From positions 85,907,713-85,971,712 of the forward strand of contig CM044310.1 in NCBI GenBank assembly GCA_024291935.2: a stretch of DNA of 64,000 nucleotides. Reading direction: 5' to 3'. Source of the stretch: Okapia johnstoni (taxonomy: Eukaryota; Chordata; Mammalia; Artiodactyla; Giraffidae). The notes beneath the pieces are model-generated. The model was not told where the DNA came from. It saw only the letters and a program-made list of their open reading frames with translations, and did not search any database. The stretch's first letter is position 1; each line of letters begins with the position of its first letter. Both the position numbers and the translations under genes were made by a program. This document shows, piece after piece, positions 20,876 to 31,435 of the stretch.

Positions 20876-21951
20876 TAACCTTTGACTGTGTGGATCACAA
20901 TAAACTGTGGAAAATTCTGAAAGAGATGGAAATACCAGACCATCTGACCTGTCTCTTTAGAAACCTGTATGCAGGTCAGGAAGCAACAATTAGAACTGGA
21001 TGTGGAACAACAGACTGGTTCCAAATAGGAAAAGGAGTCCGTCAAGGCTGTATATTGTCACCCTGCTTATATAACTTATATGCAGAGTACATCATGAGAA
21101 ATGCTGGGCTGGAAGAAACACAAGCTGGAATCAAGATTGCCGGGAGAAATATCAAGAACCTCAGATATGCAGATGACACCACCCTTATGGCAGAAAGTGA
21201 AGAAGAACTAAAGAGCCTCTTGATGAAAGTGAAAGAAGAGAGTGGAAAAGTTGGCTTAAAGCTCAACGTTCAGAAAACTAAGATCATGGCATATGGTCCC
21301 ATCACTTCATGGGAAATAGATGGGGAAACAGTGGAAACAGTGTCAGACTTTATATTTTTGGGCTCCAAAATCACTGCTGATGGTGATTGCAGCCATGAAA
21401 TTAAAAGACGCTTACTCCTTGGAAGGAAGGTTATGACCAACCTAGACAGCATATTTAAAAGCAGAGACATTACTTTGCCAACAAAGGTCTGTCTAGTCAA
21501 GGCTATGGTTTTTCCAGTGGTTATGTATGGATGTGAGAGTTGGACGGTGAAGAAAGCTGAGCGCCGCAGAAGTGATGCTTTTGAACTGTGGTGTTGGAGA
21601 AGACTCTTGAGAGTCCCTTGGACTGCAAGGAGATCCAACCAGTCCATCCTAAAGGAGATCAATCCTGGGTGTTCATTTGAAGGACTGATGTTGAAGCTGA
21701 AACTCCAATACTTTGGCCACCTCATGTGAAGAGTTGACTCATTGGAAAAGACCCTAATGCTGGGAAGGACTGGGGGCAGGAGGAGAAGGGGACGACAGAG
21801 GATGAGATGGTTGGAAGGCATCACCGACTCGATGGACATGGGTTTGGGCAAACTCCGGGAGTTGGTGATGGACAGGGAGGCCTGGCATGCTGTGATTCAC
21901 AGGGTCGCAAAGAGTCAGACACGACTGAGTGACTGAACTGAACTGAACTGA
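20876..21951 (+). mobile_element. BovB (RTE) LINE, 5' truncated, good 3' half
   Basis: Covers the RT core to the 3' end with the family's CTGAACTGAACTGAACTGAA tail, then a (TA)n tract. The apurinic-type endonuclease part and the start of the RT are missing, so it cannot be autonomous. Confidence 0.96.
20890..21936 (+). pseudogene. BovB reverse transcriptase domain, one in-frame stop
   Basis: The open frame 20890-21729 (279 residues) shows RT fingers/palm: RQGCILSPCLYNLYAEYIM, then the catalytic YADD (Tyr codon 21166-21168) in LRYADDTTLM, and a downstream MVFPVVMYGCESW region. After YFGHLM a TGA at 21727-21729 stops it; the same frame stays open on the other side to 21936, ending AKSQTRLSD. 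Family RT proteins begin several hundred residues earlier. It is a retrotransposon fossil, not a host gene. Confidence 0.92.
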
Positions 21952-21952
21952 A

Positions 21953-21960
<8 letters not shown>

Positions 21961-21985
<25 letters not shown>
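21961..21985. repeat. (TA)n microsatellite
   Basis: About 12 TA units just beyond the BovB 3' end. Confidence 0.95.
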
Positions 21986-21998
21986 GGTTTTCCCCAAT

Positions 21999-22215
21999 GG
22001 CTCACTTCTCTAGTGGCTCAGCAAGGTAAAGAATCTGCCTGCAAGCCAGGAGACACAGGAGACGTGAGTTTGATGCCTGGGTTGGGAAGATCCCCTGGAG
22101 GAGGGTGGCAACCTGCTCCAGTATTCTTGCCTGAAAATCACATGGACAGAGGAGCTTGGCAGGCTACAGTCCAAAAGGGTCCCAAAGAGTCAGACATGAC
22201 TGAGTGACCAAGCAC
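21999..22215 (+). mobile_element. Bov-tA SINE
   Basis: Head CTCTAGTGGCTCAGCAAGG, body CTGGGTTGGGAAGATCCCCT and end GTCAGACATGACTGAGTGAC. Confidence 0.92.
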
Positions 22216-22218
22216 AGA

Positions 22219-22220
<2 letters not shown>

Positions 22221-22250
<30 letters not shown>

Positions 22251-22251
22251 T
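22221..22251. repeat. (CA)n microsatellite in a SINE tail
   Basis: About 14 CA units directly after the Bov-tA element. Confidence 0.95.
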
Positions 22252-22257
22252 AAATGT

Positions 22258-22360
22258 ATACATTCCCTTCTCCAGGGAATCTTCCCAATCCAGAGATCAA
22301 ACCCAGGTCTCCCACATTGCAGGTGGATTCCTTACCAGCTGAGTCATCAGGGAAGCCCAA
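22258..22360 (-). mobile_element. Bov-tA SINE head fragment
   Basis: Minus-strand head GGGCTTCCCTGATGACTCAG and B box GGTTTGATCTC; lacks the BovA body. Inverted relative to the neighbour at 21999-22215 and followed by a (TA)-rich tract. Confidence 0.88.
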
Positions 22361-22397
22361 TATATATATATACATACATATATAATTATAATAGGTA

Positions 22398-22470
22398 TGT
22401 GTGTGTTAGTCGCTCAGTCATGTCCAGCTCTTTGCAACCCCATGAATTGTAACCCACGAGGCTCCCCACA
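22398..22470 (-). mobile_element. BovA/BovB 3'-end fragment
   Basis: Plus-strand TTAGTCGCTCAGTCATGTCC and CTCTTTGCAACCCCATGAAT, the reverse complement of the shared BovA/BovB tail. Confidence 0.85.
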
Positions 22471-23719
22471 ATGTATATATTGCATGTCAATATATTATAC
22501 CAATATAATTATATACAATTTAATAATACAAAGATAGCACGAACACAAGTGCTAAGAATAATACCTGTACTCAGTAAGTACTCAGCAAATGTTAGAAAAA
22601 GAGTCTAGGGGTCAGAAGAATAAACTCCGAGTGGGTCTTGTCAATGGCAAGATGTACATTCAGCCAGTGTGTACTGAGCATTGATGAGCTTTCCACGATG
22701 TGAACAAGGGCTGGTTTCCTGGGCATGTGACCTGTGCCCAGTGCCTCATGCTTAAAAGCACCCTGGACTTGGTTTAATGCTCTGTTGCTGCCATCTCAAG
22801 ATTCTTAAGTATTTTTTGAACAAGGGGCTCACATTTTCATTTTGCGCCGAGCCCCAAGATTATGTAAGGATCTTGCACACAGTGGTGGGTGAGGCTCAGT
22901 TCTGTTCTTGGAAGCTTTACAGGCCTTCTGCGTGGGTGGATGGACCCAAGGTAATCACATCACAGAGCTATACACATCCTGGGGGAGCGTCAGGCCTGCG
23001 CATGTGCACCCACGCATCTATGTTGTGGAAAAATGGCCCAGAAGACCTGTTTGAAGCTGCAAAGGCCAAGCCTGCCTGATTCCACCATGGCAACCCCGAG
23101 AGGAGCTCCAGCCGGGAAACCGGGTCCCATGATACCTCTGTTCAGGGAATTCTGCTTGGATTTATTTTCTGCAAGAGGAATAAGGTCTTGAATTCTGAAA
23201 CCTTTGGAAAATCCCACTTAAATCACTGATGACAGTTTGACATTTTTCCAGCTGTTTGGAAGCAGTAGACAAGTTGAGTCGCTCAGCAGGGCATAGGCTG
23301 GCATGCTGGGATGTGTGTGGGTTCTAAACTCCCTCCCCGTTCCTGGCTCCTCTAGGCTTTTAGGGGAAACGCAACGGAAAAAATGAGAGAAAACTGAAAC
23401 CCAGACTCTTTCAGGGTTTGTGCCCACTTGCGCCATCTGCATTTAGGGGTTTTATCTTGAAAGTGAAATCTTAATTGGGCAACTATATCTTTTCTCCTTT
23501 TCCAGATCAGTAGACTCACCTCCTTCTTGCCAGCAAAGATTCCAGCAGCTTATGTCTTTCTCTTATGAAATTCACATCTTGGTCGGGAGGATTGTTTTCT
23601 TGGCTCATCAGGTGCCAATGATGGCTCCTTATTTTTTTTTTTTTTCGTGGTCTGCCACAGGCAATCAAGATGTGGGTATGGATTATAACTCAGGTTCCAT
23701 CTTCAGCTAGATTCATTGG
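22471..23719. other. Unique or unrecognised sequence
   Basis: No exon recognised; A/T-rich to 22560, a T run near 23630-23645. Confidence 0.4.
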
Positions 23720-23885
23720 ATAAGGGAATGTGCTCAAATCTTAGCTTTGCCTCTTACTCTCAGGGACCTTGGGGAAGTTACTTGGCCTCTCTGTGCCTCA
23801 ATTTTCCTATCTGTAAAATGCCCAGGGGAGGATTAAATGACTTAATACATACGAAGTACTTAGAACTCATAGTTAAGTGTTTTGG
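23720..23885 (+). mobile_element. MIR SINE
   Basis: MIR phrases AGTTACTTGGCCTCTCTGTG, CCTATCTGTAAAATG, GGATTAAATGACTTAATACA in order. Confidence 0.88.
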
Positions 23886-24184
23886 TATGTAAGTATACAT
23901 GTATAACATATTTGAAAAGACATCTTTCCCACATATTATTATATATGGATATACTATTTTCATTTTTCAATAACGTCTTCAACTTCTTATTGAATAATAA
24001 TAGACTTACTTGAAATACATGTGTCCTAACTGTAAGAATGCATTTATTTTCACAAAGTGAAAACACCCATGTAAACATGTAAGTATCCACACCAGAAAAC
24101 AGAAGATGGTGGTCCCCAAGAGACCCCCTGGGTCTTCTGGTCACCCCATTCCCACCCCCTACCGGACTAGCCTGACTTCCAACA

Positions 24185-24418
24185 GCAGAGATTAGTTTTG
24201 TCCAGTTTTACACTTCATGCAAACAGAATCATGCAACATGTATTCTTTTGACTCTGGCCTGTTTTGCGTAATACTATGTTTATAAGATTCATGCGTATTG
24301 CTGCTTGTGATTGTAGATTATTTATTCTCATACCACACGGGATCTCATTTATAATTTATCTATCTACTGTTGGTGGGTATTTGAGTCATTTTCATGAATG
24401 GTGCTGCTAGAAACATTC
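24185..24418 (-). mobile_element. Old L1 (L1M) 3' fragment
   Basis: Reverse complement of old L1 3' sequence: ATGCAAACAGAATCATGCAA, GGTGGGTATTTGAGTCATTT, AATGGTGCTGCTAGAAACAT. Confidence 0.65.
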
Positions 24419-24497
24419 ATGTATTTTTTTTTTTCTTTTTAAGAGTTTTTTTTTTTTTGACGTGGGCCATTTTTTAAGTCTTTAGAATTTCTTACAA

Positions 24498-24630
24498 TGT
24501 TGGTTTTGTTTTATGTATTGATATTTTGGCTGCAAGGCATGTGGGATCTTAGCTCCCAGCCAGGGATTGAACCCTCACCCCTTGCATTAGAAGGTGGAGT
24601 CTTTAACACTGGACCACCAGGGAAGTCCCT
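24498..24630 (-). mobile_element. CHR-type tRNA SINE
   Basis: Plus-strand TTTGGCTGCAAGGCATGTGG, CAGGGATTGAACCC and CTGGACCACCAGGGAAGTCC: a minus-strand tRNA-derived SINE, short form. Confidence 0.9.
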
Positions 24631-24639
24631 GGCACACGC

Positions 24640-25550
24640 CTTTGCATGGACATATATATGCGTTTCTGTCATGTATACACTAGGAATGGGGTGTAGGATG
24701 GGCATATATTCCATTTTAGCAGATAGTGTTAAACCGTTTGCCAGTTTTTCTCAGGACTCCGTGTGGTGGTGGTGATGGTGGGGAATGAGATCGGGAGTTG
24801 GATATTTTGCAAATGATTTCCCTTTCCAACCATTGAATGGAAATAAAATGTGACATTTGGACCTAGTGGCAGGCAGAGTCTCATCAAGGCATGCCAGGGG
24901 CTTATTTATGGGGTTTTGTTAAACATCCCACCTTTCTTTAATTTCTGCAGGATATCCTCTTCCTGTAAAGTTGGCCGAAAGGGCAAACCACGCGGGACGT
25001 GTGATGGGGCTGTTGGAGCTGAAAGGCGGAGTAGCAGTGGGGCTGACGGTGACACTGCTCCTGGGTGGGTGTGAGTCAGGCACCGAGCCCCTTTCACTCT
25101 GTGAGTCCACAGGGCCAGTGTGATGGATTGACCCCTCTGCTCATAGCCAAACATCGACTAAGCTCTCTCCGCATGGCCTCCCCCACGCTGGACATCAGGG
25201 ACATGGTGGTCTACGAGGTCAGCTGGATTCCTGTCCTCTCTGAGCTTACTTTCTTCTGGGGAATGCACACACAAACACAGACCCGAACCAACTGAGACAA
25301 ATATTATCAGAGCATGGTAAGAAAATGAAAAAAATAAATAAAACAAGGAGATGAGAAAGCAAGAAATCAGAAAGAGGGGTGGCATTGGAGACAGCCCAGG
25401 GAAAAGAAACCAAGCATCAACTTAGAAATACCTTAGAAATAATATTTAGAAATACCTCAATATTTACAAATACTGAGCAGGGCCAGCCTCGTGGGTATGC
25501 AGATCCGTGCCCTTGCTGTGATGCTCTGCTCTTCCTGTCCTAAAAGTGTT
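24640..25550. other. Unique or unrecognised sequence
   Basis: No gene or clear repeat. Short (GGT)n run near 24765-24780. Confidence 0.4.
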
Positions 25551-25680
25551 AATTTTTTTTTTTTTTTTTGATCGAGCCTCATGACATGTGGGATCTTAGT
25601 TCCCCAACCAGGGGTCAAACCCTTGCTCCTTGCATTGGAAGCTCGGAGTCTTAACCACTGGACTGCCAGCGAAGTCCCCC
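25551..25680 (-). mobile_element. CHR-type tRNA SINE
   Basis: T17 tract (poly-A tail on the minus strand), GTGGGATCTTAGTTCCCCAA, CTTAACCACTGGACTGCCAG. Confidence 0.9.
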
Positions 25681-26961
25681 AAGAGTCTCAATAATTTTTG
25701 AATAAGAAGCCGATTTTTCATTTTGTCCTGGGCCCTGTGGATCATGTAGCTGTTCCTCCCAGTTGTTGGGGTGAGGGACAAAGAAACTGCATGTAAAACA
25801 CTCCAAGGGCTAAGCCTGGAGGACTCTTCAGTTTCTCCCTTTCCCCTTATTTCTCTACATCTTACAAGTTCTGAACCTAGCACTGAGGCTTCGGGGAGAG
25901 CAAATTAGGACCCAAATGGGGCAGTTGCTTTTGATGTGGGCTTTTCAGGGCTTAGAAATCCTACAGTTCCCGTCCCTGGAGGCCCCGGGTGATTAATGAT
26001 AAAGGGGCTTTCTCCATTGTGTAAGCCAGAAGGAAGGAAGGAAGAGCACTTGAAAAGCAGAGAGTGTCCAAGTGCTGGGCCCTTGGACTTCCAGGCCTCT
26101 GGGGAGGGAAGTGGAGCCCTTCAGCAGAGGGCCTGTCCCGGGTAGCTCAGGGAGCCGGATGGGCTGGTGACCCGAGTCAGGTCATCAGACTGTGACCCCA
26201 GGCCATCTCTGTTGTGCTTTGATAATCCAGCTATGTCCTCGAGTCCAGCTGAGGCTCGGAGAGTCGCTGCTGAGGATTTGAGACTCTGGCAGAATCCAAA
26301 TCCTGGCCTGGTCCTCCAGAATGTTCCCAGTGTCCCGGGAGAACCTCTGTCCCAGTCACACTGTCAGGGAGGGTCTGGGGCAGCTGTAGACAGGGCCCCT
26401 CAGGGTCTGAGAGGAACCCCACTTCTGCTGTCATGAGCCCCTCCATCATTTCAAAGGGAAAAGAAATGCCAAGGTAAGGTTCCAGAAGATCGTGGTTTGC
26501 TAGAGACATTTGCTACCAACGAAAGAATTCATTTGAGAAACACACACAGAATATCATGCAGGGTGATCTTGTGAGATGGGACTTTTATATTCTCACTCAT
26601 ATTTGTATTTATAGTTAGTTAGCTAATTGATGGGGGAACAACATGATCATATGGATACACAGCCCAGCTTACCCATCCCCCTGGGGGATGGTTCTTAGGC
26701 GGGGTCTCCGAGTTTCCTCTGAGGGTCCCAGGGGCTGAGTCCCAGTGGTAACCTACTCACTGATAGATGCATCTCTCATGACTTGCCTCCCTTCCCTGCC
26801 TTGCTTTCCCCCCACCTCATTGTGCTTCTGGGATCAGCCCCTTAATAGACTCCCTGCACCCCAGTTCTTTTCTCAGACTCTGCTTTTGAGCTCCAGATTA
26901 GGACAGTGCCTTAGCAACTTGGATCTACCATGCCAGCCCCAGAACCCATGAACATCCTCTG
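25681..26961. other. Unique sequence
   Basis: No exon or clear transposon recognised over about 1.3 kb. Open frames are short and lack family motifs. Confidence 0.4.
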
Positions 26962-27280
26962 GATTATTGTTATTTATTTATTTACTTATTTTTGGCTGCA
27001 CTGGGTCTTTCTTGCTTTCACACGGACTTTCTCTAATCTAATGAGCAGGCCTATTCTTCACTGTGATGCACAAGCTTCTCACAATGGTGGCTTCTCTTGC
27101 TTTAGAGCACAGGCTCTAGGCACTCGGGCTTCAGAAGTTGCAGTGTGCAGGCTCAGTAGTTGTGGCACGTGGGTTTTGTTGCCCTGCGGCATGTGGGATC
27201 TTCCTGGACCATGGATCAAACTTGTGTCCCCTGCACAGGCAGGCGGATTCTTATCCACCGTGCCACCAGGGAAGTCCATC
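26962..27280 (-). mobile_element. CHR-type SINE, long form
   Basis: Plus-strand TTTTTGGCTGCACTGGGTCT, GTGGCTTCTCTTGCTTTAGA, AGGCTCTAGGCACTCGGGCT and GTGCCACCAGGGAAGTCC: full-length tRNA-derived SINE in reverse. Confidence 0.92.
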
Positions 27281-27604
27281 CTCCAGATTCTAACTACATT
27301 TCAAGGTATTGACACCTTGTTCTGTGACCTTAGGTAACTTACTCTGCCACGGGCCCAGATATTTCACCCAAATATTAAGTGAAATAACATTAAGCTAATA
27401 ATATCCATGTCTCTACTTTTCCAGTATGGTTATGAACATCAAGTGCCCTAATACCTGGGGAATGGTGATGATCCCCAAGTAGAGGGATTGGAGTGCTATC
27501 AGTTTTCTTTGTTCTTTTTCTTATTTTGCAATTTTTGTGTAAGTTACATGTAAATGTCTTGAAATCTGAGAAAATCAATACGGGCAATTGAAAAATGAAG
27601 TTGA

Positions 27605-28420
27605 GTTCAGTTTAGTCGCTCAGTCGTGTCCGACTCTTTGCAACCCCATGAACTACAGCACGCCAGGCTTCCCTGTCCATCACCAACTCCTGGAGCTTGC
27701 TCAAACTCATGTCCATTGAGTCAGTGATTCCATCCAAACTTCTCATCCTCTATCATTCCCTTCTCCTCCTACCTTCAATTTTCCCCAACATCAGGGTCTT
27801 TTCAAATGAGTCAGTTTTTCACATCAGGTGGCCAAAGTATTGGAACTTCAGCTTCAGTATCAGTCTTTCTAATGAATATTCAGGACTGATTTCCTTTAGG
27901 ATTGACTGGTTGGATCTCCTTGCTGTCCAAGGGACTCTCAAGAGTCTTCTCCAACACCATAGATCAAAAGCATCAGTTCTTTGGTGCTCAGCTTTTTTTA
28001 TGACCCAAGTCTCCCATCCATATATAACTACTGGAAAAACCACAGCCTTGACTAGACAGACCTTTGTTGGCAAAGTAATGTCTCTGCTTTTTAATATGTT
28101 GTCTAGGTTGGTCATAGATTTTCTTCAAAGGAGCAAGCATCTTTTAATTTCATGGCTGCAGTCACCATCTGCAGTGATTCTGGAGCCCAAGAAAATAAAG
28201 TCTCTCACTATTTCCATTGTTTCCCCATCTATTTGCCATGAAGAGATGGGACTAGATACCATGATATTCATTTTTTGAATATTGAGTTTTAAGCCAGCTT
28301 TTTCACTCTCCTCTTTCACTTTCATCAAGAGGCTCTTTAGTTCCTCTTGGCTTTCTGCCATAAGAGTGGTATCATCTGCATATCTGAGGTTATTGATATT
28401 TCTTCCGGCAATCTTGATTC
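27605..28420 (-). mobile_element. BovB LINE 3' part
   Basis: Reverse-oriented BovB from the RT palm to the 3' end. On the minus strand it encodes INNLRYADDTTLMAESQEEL and later MTNLDNILKSRDITLPTKVC, split by a frame break around 28120 and stopped at GHLM by a TGA (27821-27819). Confidence 0.94.
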
Positions 28421-29022
28421 TGGAAAATGAAGAGAGTTTCTGAAGACTGGAGAACATTAGGTAAGAGGAAAGAGGAGGTTAGTGAGAGTGGAATTTGAGG
28501 CAAGCATCTGTCATTTGGGGCACTGGGTCCAGGAATTGATGACAAACATCAGTTTTCTTTGAGGGCAACATGGGAGCCCATGGTCTCAGGTGGGTCATGG
28601 AAGCCTGGGCTGGGGTCTAGAGTGGGAGACTCCTTTTTGGAGCCTTGAATGAGGGAGAAGGGGCTGATGCTGGACTTATCATCTGAATTGGAGCAGGATG
28701 GTGGGGGGATAGCAGGAGTGTGGGGAGAGGAGATGAGAAGAGTTGTGGGGTGGGGGACCCAGCCTTGAGGGATGGATCAGGACAGAGGAGAGACCCTAGG
28801 GACAGATATCCACACCAAAGGACAGCTTGGATGCACTTGGATTTTCCCTCATGTGATTTGTAAAAGAAGAAAGATAAAGAAGCTGTAATATGTCCAGAAC
28901 CCCAAGTGTCTCTGAGCACCCCATTTCCTGATTTAAGCCAGCCCTCTGCTGGGCTTCCTGACCTGTGAGGATAGACATCTCTGTCTTAGTTATTGCCACA
29001 GATCTAGAGTATCTGAAAACTA
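28421..29022. other. Unique sequence
   Basis: No gene or clear transposon recognised. Confidence 0.4.
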
Positions 29023-29034
29023 ATATTATTCAAC

Positions 29035-29259
29035 CACACTGCATGCTATGTTGCTTCAGTCGTGTCTGACTCTTTGAGACCCTATGGAGTGTAGCCTGCC
29101 AGGCTCCTCTGTCCATGGGATTCTCCAGGCAAGAATACTGGAGTGTGTTGCCATGCCCTCCACCAGGGGATCTTCCCGACCCAGGGATCGAACCTGCGTT
29201 TCTTGTGTCTCCTGCACTGGCAGATGGGTTCTTTACCACTAGCGCCACCTGGGAAGCAC
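29035..29259 (-). mobile_element. Bov-tA SINE with target-site duplication
   Basis: Full-length minus-strand element: plus-strand TTGCTTCAGTCGTGTCTGAC to CACTAGCGCCACCTGGGAAG. Bounded by the 12-bp repeat ATATTATTCAAC at 29023-29034 and 29260-29271. Confidence 0.97.
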
Positions 29260-29271
29260 ATATTATTCAAC

Positions 29272-29759
29272 TGGTTTAAACCAAAATATAAGTTTGTGGC
29301 TTAGTCTTATCTCAGTGTGGGATTTAGAGAAACATGGTCCAAAATAAAAAATACACAGGATTTAAAAACAACTCTAATTTTATTTGTGACTCACGGGACA
29401 CTTCCATGTGGATTTAATTCATAATCTAGAGCCACGCCTCCTATGGTAACACCCCCCACCCCCCGCCTCTGGTCCTCACACATCCTGAGGCCGCTGCAGA
29501 GATGCCAGCTCTCCAGATGCCCCCAAGTCTGTTCCTCATCTGTAGCCTCTCTGGCATTTCCTCTTCCTCCTTCCCACATGTCACACTGCATAGCCTCTCT
29601 GCCAGATGTCCCTGGGACATCTGCTCTGGCCAAAATAACACGCTAGAAGGGTTGGTGAACACATGAGCTCTTTGCTGGGAGTCCTTCCTCATTTTTCATA
29701 GAGGGACTCATGCTGAGATCAGTGATCACAGAACAGATGAAGGAGAACTTGGCTAACCG
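29272..29759. other. Unique sequence
   Basis: No gene or clear repeat recognised. Confidence 0.35.
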
Positions 29760-29960
29760 AAGCATCTGGGTTTGGATCCTGGATCCTCTTCTTGTTCGCC
29801 ATGTGACGTTATGCAAGTGATGAAGCCATTTGGAAAGTCAGTTTCCTTGTGAGCAAAGCAGGGAAGCAACCTACTTACTTTAGAGAGTCATTAGGGTCCA
29901 ATGAGTTAATTTATTGAGATGTTCTTCCAGCGCCTGACACGGAGTGAGCACTCACGAGGG
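29760..29960 (+). mobile_element. MIR SINE, diverged
   Basis: GCCATGTGACGTTATGCAAG, AGTCAGTTTCCTTGTGAGCA, AGCGCCTGACACGGAGTGAG in MIR order. Confidence 0.65.
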
Positions 29961-30083
29961 TTGACAAAGTCATCTCTGTCACCATCCTGAAATGTCTTTC
30001 ACCAGCATGGAGAAAAGAAAGGTTGGTCCTCTTCTGCCCCAGGAGAGAGGTGACTGAACCCAGTTTCCCTTGAACCCTCAACA

Positions 30084-30220
30084 CTGGCGCCACCATCCTT
30101 CCCCTTCCCCCTCCTCATCCTTTTCTGCTCCTCTTCTCCCTCCTCTCTGCTCCCCCTTCTCTCCCCTTCCTCCTTCCCTCCCCTTTCTCCCCTTCCCCCA
30201 TTTCCTCTTTCTTCTTCTCA
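30084..30220 (+). repeat. Polypyrimidine low-complexity tract
   Basis: C/T-only runs such as CCTTCCTCCTTCCCTCCCCT on the plus strand. Confidence 0.9.
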
Positions 30221-30237
30221 TTACATATCATTTTATG

Positions 30238-30466
30238 GGTCCTGGGACCAGGCTGCCTGAATTAACATCTTAACTCTAGGACTTACTAGGATCCAGGTAA
30301 ACTGCTTAGCTTCCATGCACCTTCTTCCTCTGTAAAAAAACGTTAATTAGAGTATATACCATACAGAATTGCTGTGAAGATTGAGAAAGCTCATACCATA
30401 TGCAGAAGATCTGAGAAGAATGTTTTCTTACAGTAAGTGCCCAACGAGTGTTAATTATTCTGTTGT
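30238..30466 (+). mobile_element. MIR SINE, diverged
   Basis: Phrases CAGGCTGCCTGAATTAACAT, CTTCTTCCTCTGTAAAAAA, TTGCTGTGAAGATTGAGAAA, CAGTAAGTGCCCAACGAGTG in order. Confidence 0.75.
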
Positions 30467-30614
30467 ACGTAGAGTAACAGGCAGAATCTGAATTGGAAAC
30501 CAGTTTTATCTGGTAGCAAAATTGTGTTTATAACAAAGGTCCTGCCTCCTTCCTTCAGTCGTAGCATGGGGCCACTTGTAGTTACAAAAATGTTCCCTCC
30601 CCATATGCCCCAAG

Positions 30615-31435
30615 GAATGAAAAATAGAATCTCAAAGAGATATTTGTACACATACTCCCCTAGCAACCTTACTCCCGTTGGCAAGGAGTAGAAGCAGCTC
30701 ACATGGCCATTGCTGGGTGAACGGATAACAGATGTAAATATCTACAGTGGAATATAGTTCAGTCTTAAAAAGGAAAGAAGTCCTGACGTATATATAGTAC
30801 AACACAAATAAACCTTAAAGACTATGCTGAGTGAAACAAGCCAGTCCCCAAAAGACAACTTACTCTATGAGTCCACTTATACGAGGTACTTAGAGTAGTC
30901 GAAATCAGAGTGATGGAAGGTAAAGTGGTGATTCCCAGGACCTAGGGGAGGGAGAAATGAATAGTTAGTGTTTAATGGGTACCGACTTTCATTTTCCCAA
31001 GATGGAAAGAGTGCTGTGGATGGCTGGTGGGTATGGTCGCCCAACTGTGTGAATGGACTTCATGATGCTGAACTGGACACTTAAAATAGTTATGATGGTA
31101 CATTTTTTAATGAGTTATTTTTGGCTGCTCTGGGTCTTCACTGCTGCACACGTGCTTTCTCTAGTTGCACAGGCTTCTCTTCATAGTGGCTTCTCTTGTT
31201 TCGGAGCACAGGCTCTAGTGAAAGAGCTGTAGTAGTTATGGGACACGGGCTCAGTAGTTGTGGGACATGGGCTTAGTTGTCCCACAGCATGTGAGATCTT
31301 TGTTTCTGGACCAGGAACTGAACCCTTGTCTCCTGCATTGGCATGCACATTCTTAACCTCCGGACCACCAGGGAAGTTCCATGATGGTAAATTTTTTGTC
31401 CTGTGTATTTTACCACAAAAAATCCGTAAAAACCA
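30615..31435 (+). mobile_element. Old L1 3' end, split by a CHR SINE
   Basis: L1 sense-strand phrases: GAGATATTTGTACACATACT, GTGGAATATAGTTCAGTC, CTATGCTGAGTGAAACAAGC, TGGACACTTAAAATAGTTAT; after the SINE it resumes with GTGTATTTTACCACAAAAAA, the L1 3' end. Confidence 0.85.
31109..31380 (-). mobile_element. CHR-type SINE nested in L1
   Basis: Plus-strand TTTTTGGCTGCTCTGGGTCT to CCGGACCACCAGGGAAGTTC. Flanked by a 17-bp near-perfect duplication ATGATGGTA(C/A)ATTTTTT at 31092-31108 and 31381-31397. Confidence 0.93.

Noticed and set aside
20890..21729. RT open frame as a domesticated host gene or retron-like system
   Set aside because: Continuous with BovB 3' sequence and its CTGAA tail repeat; four other copies of the same region occur in the window. 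A 5' truncated retrotransposon explains it fully.
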